Shown piece after piece: positions 43,793 through 52,170 of a stretch of DNA of 64,000 bases. The stretch comes from Castellaniella sp049671645 (GTDB lineage Bacteria; Pseudomonadota; Gammaproteobacteria; Burkholderiales; Burkholderiaceae_B): NCBI RefSeq assembly GCF_049671645.1, contig NZ_JBATVG010000023.1, positions 62,001-126,000 on the forward strand. Direction: 5' to 3'. A program made the position numbers and the translations under genes. Within the stretch, counting starts at the first letter, position 1, and every line of letters starts with the position of its first letter. Under the pieces are notes generated by a model. That model did no database searches. It saw only the letters and a program-made list of their open reading frames with translations, and was not told where the DNA came from.

Positions 43793-44689
43793 ATGAAGCT
43801 GCGGCACATCGAAATATTCGAAGCCATACGCCAGGCCGGGTCGCTGACCCAGGCCGCCGCCCTGCTGAACATCTCACAGCCGGCCGCCAGCAAAACCCTG
43901 GCGCATGCCGAATCCCAATTGGGATTCAAGCTGTTTGATCGTGTCAAAGGCCGGCTGGTCCCCACCCGCGAAGCCGAAATCCTCAGCCCGCAGATCGAAC
44001 TGCTGGGCCAGGAACTGGCCCACGTGCGCAGGCTGGCGGCCAATCTGCGCCAAGGCCGCCAGGGGCACCTGCGCATCGGCTGCGCGCCGGCCATCGGCCT
44101 GGGCCTGCTGCCCATGGCCATTCAGCGCTTCCATCCGGCGTCCGACGCCTCGTTCAAGATCAGCACCCTGCACAGCCCCGACCTGGTCGAAGGCCTGCAC
44201 GCCCAGGAACTGGACCTGGTCATCACCTTCGACAATCACGACCACCCTGGCCTGCGCCGCCTTCCCATCGGGACCACGGAACTGGCCTACCTGAGCCTGA
44301 CGCCGACCCCCAACCCCATCGAGCTCAGGCGACTGGCGGACCGGCCCGTGATCGCGCTGGACACCCGGGACCAGGTGGGCACCGTCATGGACCAGGCCCT
44401 GCAGCAAGCAGGCATCGAACTGGACACCCGCATCATCGTCCAGACGCATTACGTCGCCTGCAGCCTGGTCGAGGCCGGCTGCGGCGACGCCATCGTGGAT
44501 CTTCTGACCGGCCGGGCCATGCTGAAGCCCGGCATGACCCTCAGCCGCCTGGACCCACCCGTGCCGATTCCCATCAATATCATGGTGCACGCCAACGACC
44601 CCCTGAGCCTGCTGCACCGCGACTTCATCGACTGCGCCCGCGACGTCTGCGCGGCGCTCCTGCCGGCTCCGCCCGCCCCCGCACCCTGA
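43793..44689 (+). CDS. LysR-family transcriptional regulator 2
   Basis: A 298-aa LysR protein: HTH (LRHIEIFEAIRQAGSLTQAA, ALLNISQPAASKTLAHAESQ) and effector domain (GHLRIGCAPAIGLGLLPMAI, LDLVITFDNHDHPGLRRLPI). It faces the hydantoinase operon and is followed 100 bases later by dadA on the same strand, so it may regulate both. It resembles LysR 1 in the stretch between HTH and effector domain (LGFKLFDRVKGRLVPTREAE versus LGYPLFERIKGRLYPTTEAR), hinting at a related pair. Confidence 0.92.
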   Translation: MKLRHIEIFEAIRQAGSLTQAAALLNISQPAASKTLAHAESQLGFKLFDRVKGRLVPTREAEILSPQIELLGQELAHVRRLAANLRQGRQGHLRIGCAPAIGLGLLPMAIQRFHPASDASFKISTLHSPDLVEGLHAQELDLVITFDNHDHPGLRRLPIGTTELAYLSLTPTPNPIELRRLADRPVIALDTRDQVGTVMDQALQQAGIELDTRIIVQTHYVACSLVEAGCGDAIVDLLTGRAMLKPGMTLSRLDPPVPIPINIMVHANDPLSLLHRDFIDCARDVCAALLPAPPAPAP

Positions 44690-44693
44690 ACAC

Positions 44694-44712
44694 CCATACC
44701 CTTTAGTTATGG
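44694..44712 (+). promoter_or_regulatory. Candidate LysR site before dadA
   Basis: CCATACCCTTTAGTTATGG is an inverted repeat CCATA-N9-TATGG sharing the half-site of the other cluster promoters. It lies 78 bases before the dadA start. Confidence 0.45.
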
Positions 44713-44789
44713 ATGATGGCATGATCGGTATTTGTCACGATCATGCCCCAGGCCGACAATTTCCTTTTCCCTGTTGATGGATCTGGAAA

Positions 44790-46040
44790 ATGCATGCATG
44801 TGTGATCGGCGCCGGTGTGATCGGCGTGACAACCGCCTGGCAACTGGCCCGTCAGGGCTGGCAGGTCACGCTGGTCGACACCGCCGCCGAGCCGGCCGGC
44901 GGCGCCAGCCACGCCAATGGCGGGCAGCTCAGCTACAGCTACGTCGCCCCCCTGGCCGAACCCGGCATGCTGCCGCACCTGCCGGCCTGGCTGCTCAATC
45001 CGGCCTCGCCGCTGAGATTCCGCCCGAGGGCCGATCCCCTGCAATGGCGCTGGTGCCTGCAGTTCCTGCGAGCCTGCAATACCCGCGCGGCGTCGGCCAC
45101 ATCCGCCCAGTTGCTGTCGCTGTCCTACCTCAGCCGCCAGACGCTGCACGAGATCCAGCGGGAATCGCCCATCGATTTCGGTCATGCCCGCAACGGCAAA
45201 CTGATCGTCTACCGCACGCCCGCGCTCCTGGAAAAAGCCCGCGCCCAGGTCGCCCTGCAGGCGACGCTGGGCGCGGACCAGCAGATCCTGGCCGCCGACG
45301 AGCTGATCGAACGGGAACCCGCCCTGGCACCCGCCCGGGACCGCCTGGCAGGCGCCGTCTATACGCCCAGCGAGGAATCCGGCGATTGCGCCCGTTTCAC
45401 GCAGGGCCTGTTCCGGCAACTGGCCGCCATGGATCAGGTCACAGTGCGCATGCGGACCCCCATCCGGCAGCTGGAACGCAGCGGCGATCGCATCCGCCGC
45501 CTCCTGACCGCGAACGGCGAATCCATCGAAGCGGACCAATTCGTGGTGGCCGCCGGCATGGGCAGCCGCCCGCTGCTGGCGGCCCTGGGCTCCCGCGCCC
45601 CCTTATACCCCCTGAAGGGCTACAGCCTGAGCCTGCCCTGCACATCGGATCAGGCGCCCGCCATCAGCGTGACGGACTACGAACGCAAAACGGTCTACGC
45701 CAACCTGGGCGGCACGCTGCGCATCGCAGCCATGGTCGGCATCGGCGTGGCGGACCACGGAATCGAGGCCGACCGCATCGCCCTGGTCAAACAACAGGCG
45801 CGCGAACTGCTGCCGAGAATGGATATGGGACAGGCGCAGGCCTGGGCCGGCTACCGGCCCGCCACCCCGCACGGTCGCCCCCTGATCGGGCGCAGCCGCG
45901 CGGCCGGCAATCTGTGGCTGAATATCGGCCACGGAGCGCTGGGCTTCACGCTGGCCTGCGGCAGCAGCCACCTGCTGGGCAGCCTGATGGACGGCTCCGC
46001 GCCCGCCATCGATCCCGCGCCGTTCCAGCCGCGCTGCTGA
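44790..46040 (+). CDS. dadA: D-amino-acid dehydrogenase, DadA-like FAD oxidoreductase
   Basis: A 416-aa FAD-dependent oxidoreductase (DAO fold) that oxidises D-amino acids to 2-oxo acids and passes electrons to the membrane. The dinucleotide motif CVIGAGVIGVTTAWQLARQG lies at the very N-terminus, followed by GGASHANGGQLSYSYVAPLA (DadA signature), LLNPASPLRFRPRADPLQWR and, near the C-terminus, AGYRPATPHGRPLIGRSRA and LNIGHGALGFTLACGSSHLL. It is the natural last step for the D-amino acids made by the carbamoylase. No racemase (dadX) is adjacent. Confidence 0.92.
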   Translation: MHACVIGAGVIGVTTAWQLARQGWQVTLVDTAAEPAGGASHANGGQLSYSYVAPLAEPGMLPHLPAWLLNPASPLRFRPRADPLQWRWCLQFLRACNTRAASATSAQLLSLSYLSRQTLHEIQRESPIDFGHARNGKLIVYRTPALLEKARAQVALQATLGADQQILAADELIEREPALAPARDRLAGAVYTPSEESGDCARFTQGLFRQLAAMDQVTVRMRTPIRQLERSGDRIRRLLTANGESIEADQFVVAAGMGSRPLLAALGSRAPLYPLKGYSLSLPCTSDQAPAISVTDYERKTVYANLGGTLRIAAMVGIGVADHGIEADRIALVKQQARELLPRMDMGQAQAWAGYRPATPHGRPLIGRSRAAGNLWLNIGHGALGFTLACGSSHLLGSLMDGSAPAIDPAPFQPRC

Positions 46041-46100
46041 AACCCGCGGCGCCGTGCGGCCAGGCGGCCCCCGACCCGGTGGATTACACTGCCTTCCATC

Positions 46101-46652
46101 ATGGAAATCTGGCTGCAATCCTCGATCCACGCGCTACTGGCCGCCCTGGCGCTGCCCAGCATCGGGCTGCCGGCCATTTTTCTGATCAGCCTGGTCTCGG
46201 CCACGCTATTACCCCTGGGATCCGAGCCCGCAGTCTTCGGCTACGTCCATATGGCGCCGCACATGTTCTGGCCGGCCGTGGGCGTCGCCACCCTGGGCAA
46301 CACTCTGGGCGGCATCATCACTTACGCCATGGGGGCCGGCGCTGAAAACCTCTGGCAGCGCTGGCGCCATCCCCACGCCATCCTGCCGGCCCCGGCGCAG
46401 GCATCGCCCGACAGCCCCGCGGGCGGGCGCTGGCATGTGCTGACGACCGCTTGGTTTCGCCGCTTCGGGCCGCCCGCCCTGCTGCTGTCCTGGTTGCCTG
46501 GCATCGGCGATCCTCTATGCGCCGTGGCCGGCTGGCTGCGGCTGCCCTTCTGGCCCAGCGTGTTCTACATGGCGGTCGGGAAACTGCTGCGCTACGTCTC
46601 AATGACCATCGCCCTGATGCATGCCTGGCCCTGGGTCAGTCAGTGGCTGTAG
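46101..46652 (+). CDS. YqaA-like DedA/SNARE-associated membrane protein
   Basis: A 183-aa membrane protein with about four helices. FLISLVSATLLPLGSEPAVF, VATLGNTLGGIITYAMGAGA and LLSWLPGIGDPLCAVAGWLR match YqaA, the short branch of the DedA-like family (lipid scramblase/transport fold). A role in membrane homeostasis is family-level inference. It starts 60 bases after dadA; no functional link with it is obvious. Confidence 0.85.
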   Translation: MEIWLQSSIHALLAALALPSIGLPAIFLISLVSATLLPLGSEPAVFGYVHMAPHMFWPAVGVATLGNTLGGIITYAMGAGAENLWQRWRHPHAILPAPAQASPDSPAGGRWHVLTTAWFRRFGPPALLLSWLPGIGDPLCAVAGWLRLPFWPSVFYMAVGKLLRYVSMTIALMHAWPWVSQWL

Positions 46653-46672
46653 AACCGGCAGGCATTCCGGGC

Positions 46673-46690
46673 AATCATCAAAAATCATCA
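46673..46690 (+). promoter_or_regulatory. Direct repeats before the cyclase/response-regulator gene
   Basis: AATCATCA occurs at 46673-46680 and 46683-46690, a 10-base period, in the AT-rich leader 70-90 bases before the gene. OmpR-family regulators usually bind direct repeats of about this spacing, and the gene downstream encodes such a DNA-binding domain, so this may be an autoregulatory site. Confidence 0.35.
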
Positions 46691-46760
46691 AGAAACGTAA
46701 AAACATGGATACATTCTGATAGAGTTGCCTGCACGTCCATGTATTGAGCGCTGGCATTCC

Positions 46761-49040
46761 ATGTTTCAAGCTGACAGTCCTTCGGAACCCGCGGGCAAAG
46801 CCATCGCCTGGGCGACCTTGGTACTGTTGATCGCATTCATCCTGACCCTGCTCAGCCAGCCGATGGCGCCGGCAAAGGATCCCACCATCCTGTGGCCTAC
46901 CCATGCCATCTTGGCGGGGCTGCTGCTCAGATTCCGGGTTCTCAGGCATTTTTCGTTCTGGCTCGCCATTTATGCCGGCCCGACCCTGGCTCGCCTGTTT
47001 CTGGGCTTGTCCTGGAATCTGGCCAATCTATACAGCCTGATCGATCTGTCGGGGATCCTGGCCATCCGATTCATCCTGCTTTCCCGGTGGGCGCCCAAGA
47101 ACCTGCGCAGCCCCCAGGCGATCGGCCGCGTCCTGCTTGCAGGCGCAGCGGCTGCCGCCGTCACTGCCAGCCTGGCCCTGGCCCTCCTGCCCGGCCCCCA
47201 ATTGCCCGGTGATCCGGCGTCCACGGCCGCCAACTGGTTTTTCAGCCAACTGCTGGGCTACTGCATATTCCTGCCCCCCGTTCTGCTCCTGCCCAAGTAC
47301 GGCTCACGGTCGACGGACCAGGCCGCCCTCCAACAGGGATGGCTGACACGCCTGCGGCATCCGGCCTCGTTGCTGCCGTTCATCGCCCTGGCGATCAGCA
47401 TGGGGCTTTGTTTCCTGCTGGGCGGCCTGGGGGCCATCGCCTTTCCCATCCCCGCCCTGTTGTACTGCGCCTGGCTTTATCCGCAACGGGTCAGCGCCTG
47501 GCTGACCGCCGGCACAGCCACGCTGCTCGTCCTGAGCATGGCCCACGGCTGGATCCCCACTTACATCGCGCCGTCCGATGCGCACGCCTCTCCCTGGGCC
47601 GCCACGTCCCTGCATCTTGGAATCCTGCTGCTGGTGACCGCGCCGATGCTGTTGTCAGGCACCGTCTCGGTACGCGACGACCAGATTTTCACGCTGACCC
47701 AGGCGCTGAACCACGACACCCTGACCCGGGCCCTATCGCGCGCCGCCTTCCTGAGGCATTCCCGCTCATGCCTGAGAACCAGGGCGGCTCGCCCGCCCGA
47801 GGCCGGCATGCTGATGCTGGATCTCGACCACTTCAAGCACCTGAACGATCACTACGGCCACGCGGCCGGGGACCAGGCCCTGAGGGAATTCTCGAGCTGC
47901 ATCCACGCAGCCATCCGGCCACAGGACCTGTTTGGCCGGGTGGGCGGGGAAGAATTCGGAATCACCTTGCCGGACACCCCGCTGCAGGCATCCATCGACA
48001 TTGCGGAACGCTTGCGCGCCAGCATCGAGGCGCTCGTCATCCGACTGCCCGACAGCACAGGCCTGTCCATCACCGTCAGCATCGGGGTCGCGCACACCTC
48101 GCAAAGCCCCCACGACAGCCCCGAGGAGCTGCTGACCTACGCCGACCAAGCGCTGTACCAGGCAAAACGCAACGGCCGCAACCAAGTTTCCGTCTGCCGG
48201 GATGACTCCCGCCCCGTCAAGCCCCCTGAAGGACGCATGCCGGACAGCTCCGCCTTGCCGCCCGCCAGCACGCCTACTAGCATAATGCCGGTTACAAACG
48301 AGGTTTCCATGACTGACAACGCCGATCGCACGCCCCTGATTGCCCTGCTGGAAGACGACCCCACGCAATCCGCGTGGCTGCAGCAGATCCTGCTGCCGGC
48401 CGGGTTCGGCTGCCGGGCCTTCGACAACGGCAACGACCTGCTGGCCACCCTGCGGACCTCCGATGTCTTTCAGCTCCTGCTGCTGGATTGGGAGCTGCCC
48501 GGCATCAGCGGCATGGAGGTCCTGCGCTGGGTCAGGGCCAATCTGCCCAGCAATCCCCCGGTCATTTTCGTCACCAGTCGCACGCTGGAAAGCGACCTCG
48601 TCGAAGGGCTGGACGCGGGCGCCAACGATTATGTATGCAAACCCTGCCGACCCGCGGAACTGCTCGCCCGCATCCGCGCCCAACTGCGCCCCCAGCAATC
48701 CCACGCCAGCCCGGACACCAGCTTCCGCCTGGGCGATTTTTCAGTCGATACGATCGCCAGACACATCGAACTGCGCGGCGAAATCATCCAGATGACCCCC
48801 AAGGAATTCGATCTGGCCGCCCTGTTCCTGCGGCATCCCTGGCGCCTGTTCTCCCGCGACGACCTGAGCGCGCTGATCTGGAATCGAGAGATCCCCAGCA
48901 CATCCCGCACACTGGACACACATTTGTCCAACATCCGCAAAAAACTCCAGCTCGGTCCGGCCTCAGGCACCTTGCTGAACGCGTCCTACGCACTGGGCTA
49001 CCGGCTCGAGCTGCTGGACGAGCACAAGGCAATCTCATGA
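46761..49040 (+). CDS. MASE1-GGDEF diguanylate cyclase fused to OmpR-type response regulator
   Basis: One uninterrupted 759-codon frame with two normally separate proteins. Residues 1-300: MASE1-type membrane sensor with about eight helices. Residues about 318-480: GGDEF domain with MLMLDLDHFKHLNDHYGH, active site GRVGGEEFGITLPD (GGEEF at 395-399) and intact inhibitory RxxD (RPQD, 386-389). After a Pro/Ser linker (479-516), residues 517-625: receiver with IALLEDDP, phospho-acceptor Asp576 in LLLDWELPG, Thr605 and Lys627 (VCKPCRP). Residues about 655-755: winged helix (MTPKEFDLAALFL, TLDTHLSNIRKKLQL). At the junction ATG 48309 is preceded by GAGG, so a free regulator may also be made internally. 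It overlaps the FecR gene by 4 bases. Confidence 0.87.
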   Translation: MFQADSPSEPAGKAIAWATLVLLIAFILTLLSQPMAPAKDPTILWPTHAILAGLLLRFRVLRHFSFWLAIYAGPTLARLFLGLSWNLANLYSLIDLSGILAIRFILLSRWAPKNLRSPQAIGRVLLAGAAAAAVTASLALALLPGPQLPGDPASTAANWFFSQLLGYCIFLPPVLLLPKYGSRSTDQAALQQGWLTRLRHPASLLPFIALAISMGLCFLLGGLGAIAFPIPALLYCAWLYPQRVSAWLTAGTATLLVLSMAHGWIPTYIAPSDAHASPWAATSLHLGILLLVTAPMLLSGTVSVRDDQIFTLTQALNHDTLTRALSRAAFLRHSRSCLRTRAARPPEAGMLMLDLDHFKHLNDHYGHAAGDQALREFSSCIHAAIRPQDLFGRVGGEEFGITLPDTPLQASIDIAERLRASIEALVIRLPDSTGLSITVSIGVAHTSQSPHDSPEELLTYADQALYQAKRNGRNQVSVCRDDSRPVKPPEGRMPDSSALPPASTPTSIMPVTNEVSMTDNADRTPLIALLEDDPTQSAWLQQILLPAGFGCRAFDNGNDLLATLRTSDVFQLLLLDWELPGISGMEVLRWVRANLPSNPPVIFVTSRTLESDLVEGLDAGANDYVCKPCRPAELLARIRAQLRPQQSHASPDTSFRLGDFSVDTIARHIELRGEIIQMTPKEFDLAALFLRHPWRLFSRDDLSALIWNREIPSTSRTLDTHLSNIRKKLQLGPASGTLLNASYALGYRLELLDEHKAIS

Positions 49041-50155
49041 CAAGCTTTCTCCCGTTTTCTTCCGCGCTCCGCCGCACCCCGCCGTGCATGGCATGGCTGG
49101 GCGCCGGCTTGGCGCTGCTGCTTGCCGCCGCCGCGGCACAGGCCCGCCCGCTGGGGGCCCAAGGCGAAAATTTCCTCTATCAGGTCGAGTCGGGCGACAC
49201 GCTGGAAGCCCTGGCGCGGCGCTACACCCGCGACCCCGGCAATTGGCGCGCGCTGCAAGCGCTGAATCAGGTGGCGGACCCCTACCGTCTGTCCATAGAC
49301 CGGATCCTGCGCATACCGCTGGCCCTGATCCCCCGGCAGGCCGCACGGGCCCTGGTGACGCACGTCCACGGGCAGGTGAGCCGGGACGGCAAAACCTTGC
49401 AAGTCGGCGATACGCTTGGAACCGGCGATATCCTGCGCACCGGCCAGGGGTCCGCCACCCTGTCGCTGGAAGACCGCAGCCTTCTCACCATCGCCCCCAA
49501 CAGCGAAGTCCGGGTCCGCAATCTCCAGACGTTCCACGGCACCGGGCTGACGGATACGGTGCTGGACCTGCCGCACGGCAGCGTGGAGTCTTCCGTCGCG
49601 CCTGAAGACACCGGGGTGGGCCGCTTCGAAATCCGGACCCCCGCCACCGTCACCGGGGTGCGCGGCACACAGTTGCGCGTCCACGCGGGCAAAGCGGGAT
49701 CCCGCCACGAAGTCCTGCACGGAGAGGCCGCAATCCGGAATCCCGCCCAGGCCGAACAACGGCTCGCACAGGATCACGGGGCCGCCTACGACACATCGGG
49801 AGCCTGGCTGGGCACCCAGGCCCTGCTCCCCGCTCCCGTGCTGCAGCCGCCTGAGCCGGGCGCATCATCGCTGGCCTGGACCCCCGTGCCAGGGTCCACG
49901 GCTTACCGGGTCCGGATCGCGCTGGACCCCGCCGGCACCCAGCTGGAATCCAGCCGGCAGGTCACACAGGCCCGCATCCCGCTTGACATGTCGGGAAGCG
50001 GCTTCCGCTACCTCTTCGTCAGGGCGATCGACGCCCTGGGCATCGAAGGCAGCGATGCCATGCTGCGCATCCGGATCACCAATAGCCTCATCAGCCCGGA
50101 TGGGCGCCCGGTACTCAGCGGCGACGGCACCCCGATCAGCCTGGGCAACGGCTGA
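49037..50155 (+). CDS. LysM-FecR periplasmic protein
   Basis: A 372-aa exported protein. A signal peptide (hydrophobic 18-35, ending AAAQA) is followed by a LysM peptidoglycan-binding domain (about 46-94: YQVESGDTLEALARRYTRDP, then LQALNQVADPYRL), a FecR-type domain (about 122-220: VGDTLGTGDILRTGQGSATL, LLTIAPNSEVRVR, FEIRTPATVTGVRGTQLRV) and a C-terminal Ig/FN3-like beta domain (SSLAWTPVPGSTAYRVRIAL). FecR domains sense or transmit signals in the periplasm. It sits between the response regulator and a CHASE2 kinase (3 bases downstream), a position that makes it the likely cell-wall-anchored partner of the CHASE2 sensor. Confidence 0.87.
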   Translation: MTSFLPFSSALRRTPPCMAWLGAGLALLLAAAAAQARPLGAQGENFLYQVESGDTLEALARRYTRDPGNWRALQALNQVADPYRLSIDRILRIPLALIPRQAARALVTHVHGQVSRDGKTLQVGDTLGTGDILRTGQGSATLSLEDRSLLTIAPNSEVRVRNLQTFHGTGLTDTVLDLPHGSVESSVAPEDTGVGRFEIRTPATVTGVRGTQLRVHAGKAGSRHEVLHGEAAIRNPAQAEQRLAQDHGAAYDTSGAWLGTQALLPAPVLQPPEPGASSLAWTPVPGSTAYRVRIALDPAGTQLESSRQVTQARIPLDMSGSGFRYLFVRAIDALGIEGSDAMLRIRITNSLISPDGRPVLSGDGTPISLGNG

Positions 50156-50158
50156 GGC

Positions 50159-52081
50159 ATGTCCCGGTCGGCCGACCCCTACCCGCCCAGCCTGCAGCGG
50201 CGTCTGCTCGCGGAATGGCTGGGCCTGACGCTGGCGCTATCGCTGCTGGTCGCCGCCATCTCGATCTGGAGTCAATCCCCGGTCCTGCGCGACATCAACC
50301 AGCAGGCCTACGACCTGAGCATGCAGCTCACCCCGCGACCGGCGGCCGATCGCGACATTGTGGTGATCACCATCGACGACGCCAGCATCGAGGCCCTGGG
50401 CTACTGGCCCTGGCGGCGGGCCACCCATGCCGCCCTGCTGCCGCGCCTGCGCCTGGCGCGGGCAGTCGTCCTGGATCTGATCCTGGCCGACCCCCGCCCG
50501 GCCTACCCTCAGGACGACCAGCTGCTGGCCGCCGCCATGGCTGTCCACGGGCGCGTCGTGCTGCCCGAAGTGCTGGACCCGGAGGGCCGGCATGTCATCC
50601 ACCCCCTGCCGGCGCTCGCCAGCGCGGCCGCCGCCGTCGGCCGCATCGATGCGCAACCCGGTCCCGACGGGCGACTGCGCGCCATCCAGCTATGGCGGAC
50701 GACAGGCCAGGGCGTGCGCTTGCCCCATCTCAGCGTGGCGCTGGCGCGCGTGGCCGGCCTGGACGCCGCGACGCAGCCGGCGGCCGACACATCGTCCTAC
50801 CTGCAATTCATCGACCCGGCCAGAACCTTCGTCCACTACCCCTATGCGGCCGTCCTGCGCGGCGAGATTCCAGAGTCGGCCTTCGAGAACCGGATCGTCC
50901 TGATCGGCGCATGGGCTTCCGGGCTGGGCGACCAACTGCCCACCGCCATGGGCCGCGGCCTGACCACCGGAGTGGAGATCCTGGCCGACAGTATCCAGAA
51001 CCTGAAGCAGTCCCTGTGGATCCGCATCGCCTCGCCATGGGTCACCATTCCGGTGTCCTTATGCGTTCTTTTGCTGGTCTGCCTGGGATTACGCAAGCTA
51101 TCCCCGCGCTACGGCCTGGCGGGCGCGCTGGCCGCTCTGCTGGGCTTCCTGGCGGCGGATGCCTGGCTCCTGGCTCAGGGCGGGCTCTGGATCCCGCCCG
51201 CAGGCCTGCTGCTGGCGATCGCCCTTGCCTACCCACTATGGACCTGGCGTCTCCAGGAGGCATCCCTGCAGCACATAGACCAGGAACTGGAGCGCCTGCA
51301 GATCCACCCGAGGCAAAACCCGCAGCAGGCAGCGCAATGGGTCGGCCCCAACACACTGCCCGAACGCGCCGCCCGCCTGCACCAGGCAGTCTCCCGTCTG
51401 AAAGCGGCCGCCCGGGACCAGCAAGATACCCTGGGGTTCATTTCCCACGACATGCGGTCACCGCAGAACGCCATCCTGGCCGCCATCGAGCTGCGCCGGG
51501 AGGCCCCCGACCGATGGACGGAATCCGGCACGCTGAGCCACATCGAAGCACAGGCTCATGCGACCTTGCACCTGGTGGACAATTTCGTTCAGCTGGCCCG
51601 CGCCGAATCCGCTCCTCTGCAAAAACACGCCTGCCTGCTGGACGATCTGGTCCAGGACTGCTGCGACCGGCGCTGGTCGCAGGCGGCGCAACGCCGCATC
51701 ACACTGACTTTCCAGCCCTCCGGTCACGACAACATTGTCGACATCGATATCGAACTGATGCGCCGGGCGATCGGCAACCTCCTGGACAATGCCATCCAGT
51801 ACAGCTTCGAAGGCGGGGAAATACGATGCAGCATCGACCGGGATGACTCCGCCTGCAGCATTCACATCCAGGACGCCGGCCCCGGCATCGGGCCCGAACA
51901 GATCCCCCACCTGTTCACCCGGTTCTGGCGCTCCGCCGGAGACGGCAAGAAGCCGGCGGGCAACGGACTGGGGCTGGCATTCGTCCAGACGGTCGCCCAG
52001 CGCCACGGAGGACAGGCCCGCTGCGTCAGCGAACCGGGACGCGGATCCCGGTTCAGCATCGACCTGCCAAATACGGACTGA
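50159..52081 (+). CDS. CHASE2-domain sensor histidine kinase
   Basis: A 640-aa inner-membrane kinase. One N-terminal helix (about 20-37), a periplasmic CHASE2 domain (about 45-290: RDIVVITIDDASIEALGYWP, ARAVVLDLILADPRP, FENRIVLIGAWASGLGD), three more helices (about 293-310, 320-338, 345-362), then a coiled linker and kinase core: H-box GFISHDMRSPQNAILAAIEL (His430), N-box GNLLDNAIQYS, G1 QDAGPGIG, F-box FTRFWRS and G2 GNGLGLAFVQ. All catalytic motifs are intact. Its partner is very likely the receiver of the upstream fusion protein. It is followed by an unrelated oxidoreductase after 89 bases. Confidence 0.92.
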   Translation: MSRSADPYPPSLQRRLLAEWLGLTLALSLLVAAISIWSQSPVLRDINQQAYDLSMQLTPRPAADRDIVVITIDDASIEALGYWPWRRATHAALLPRLRLARAVVLDLILADPRPAYPQDDQLLAAAMAVHGRVVLPEVLDPEGRHVIHPLPALASAAAAVGRIDAQPGPDGRLRAIQLWRTTGQGVRLPHLSVALARVAGLDAATQPAADTSSYLQFIDPARTFVHYPYAAVLRGEIPESAFENRIVLIGAWASGLGDQLPTAMGRGLTTGVEILADSIQNLKQSLWIRIASPWVTIPVSLCVLLLVCLGLRKLSPRYGLAGALAALLGFLAADAWLLAQGGLWIPPAGLLLAIALAYPLWTWRLQEASLQHIDQELERLQIHPRQNPQQAAQWVGPNTLPERAARLHQAVSRLKAAARDQQDTLGFISHDMRSPQNAILAAIELRREAPDRWTESGTLSHIEAQAHATLHLVDNFVQLARAESAPLQKHACLLDDLVQDCCDRRWSQAAQRRITLTFQPSGHDNIVDIDIELMRRAIGNLLDNAIQYSFEGGEIRCSIDRDDSACSIHIQDAGPGIGPEQIPHLFTRFWRSAGDGKKPAGNGLGLAFVQTVAQRHGGQARCVSEPGRGSRFSIDLPNTD

Positions 52082-52170
52082 CAACAAGACCGCCGGGCGC
52101 CAGGGGTTTTGCCATTACACTAAGCAATTGCCCCTGCCTTCCATAGGGGCACTATCGTCACGATGCCCTC

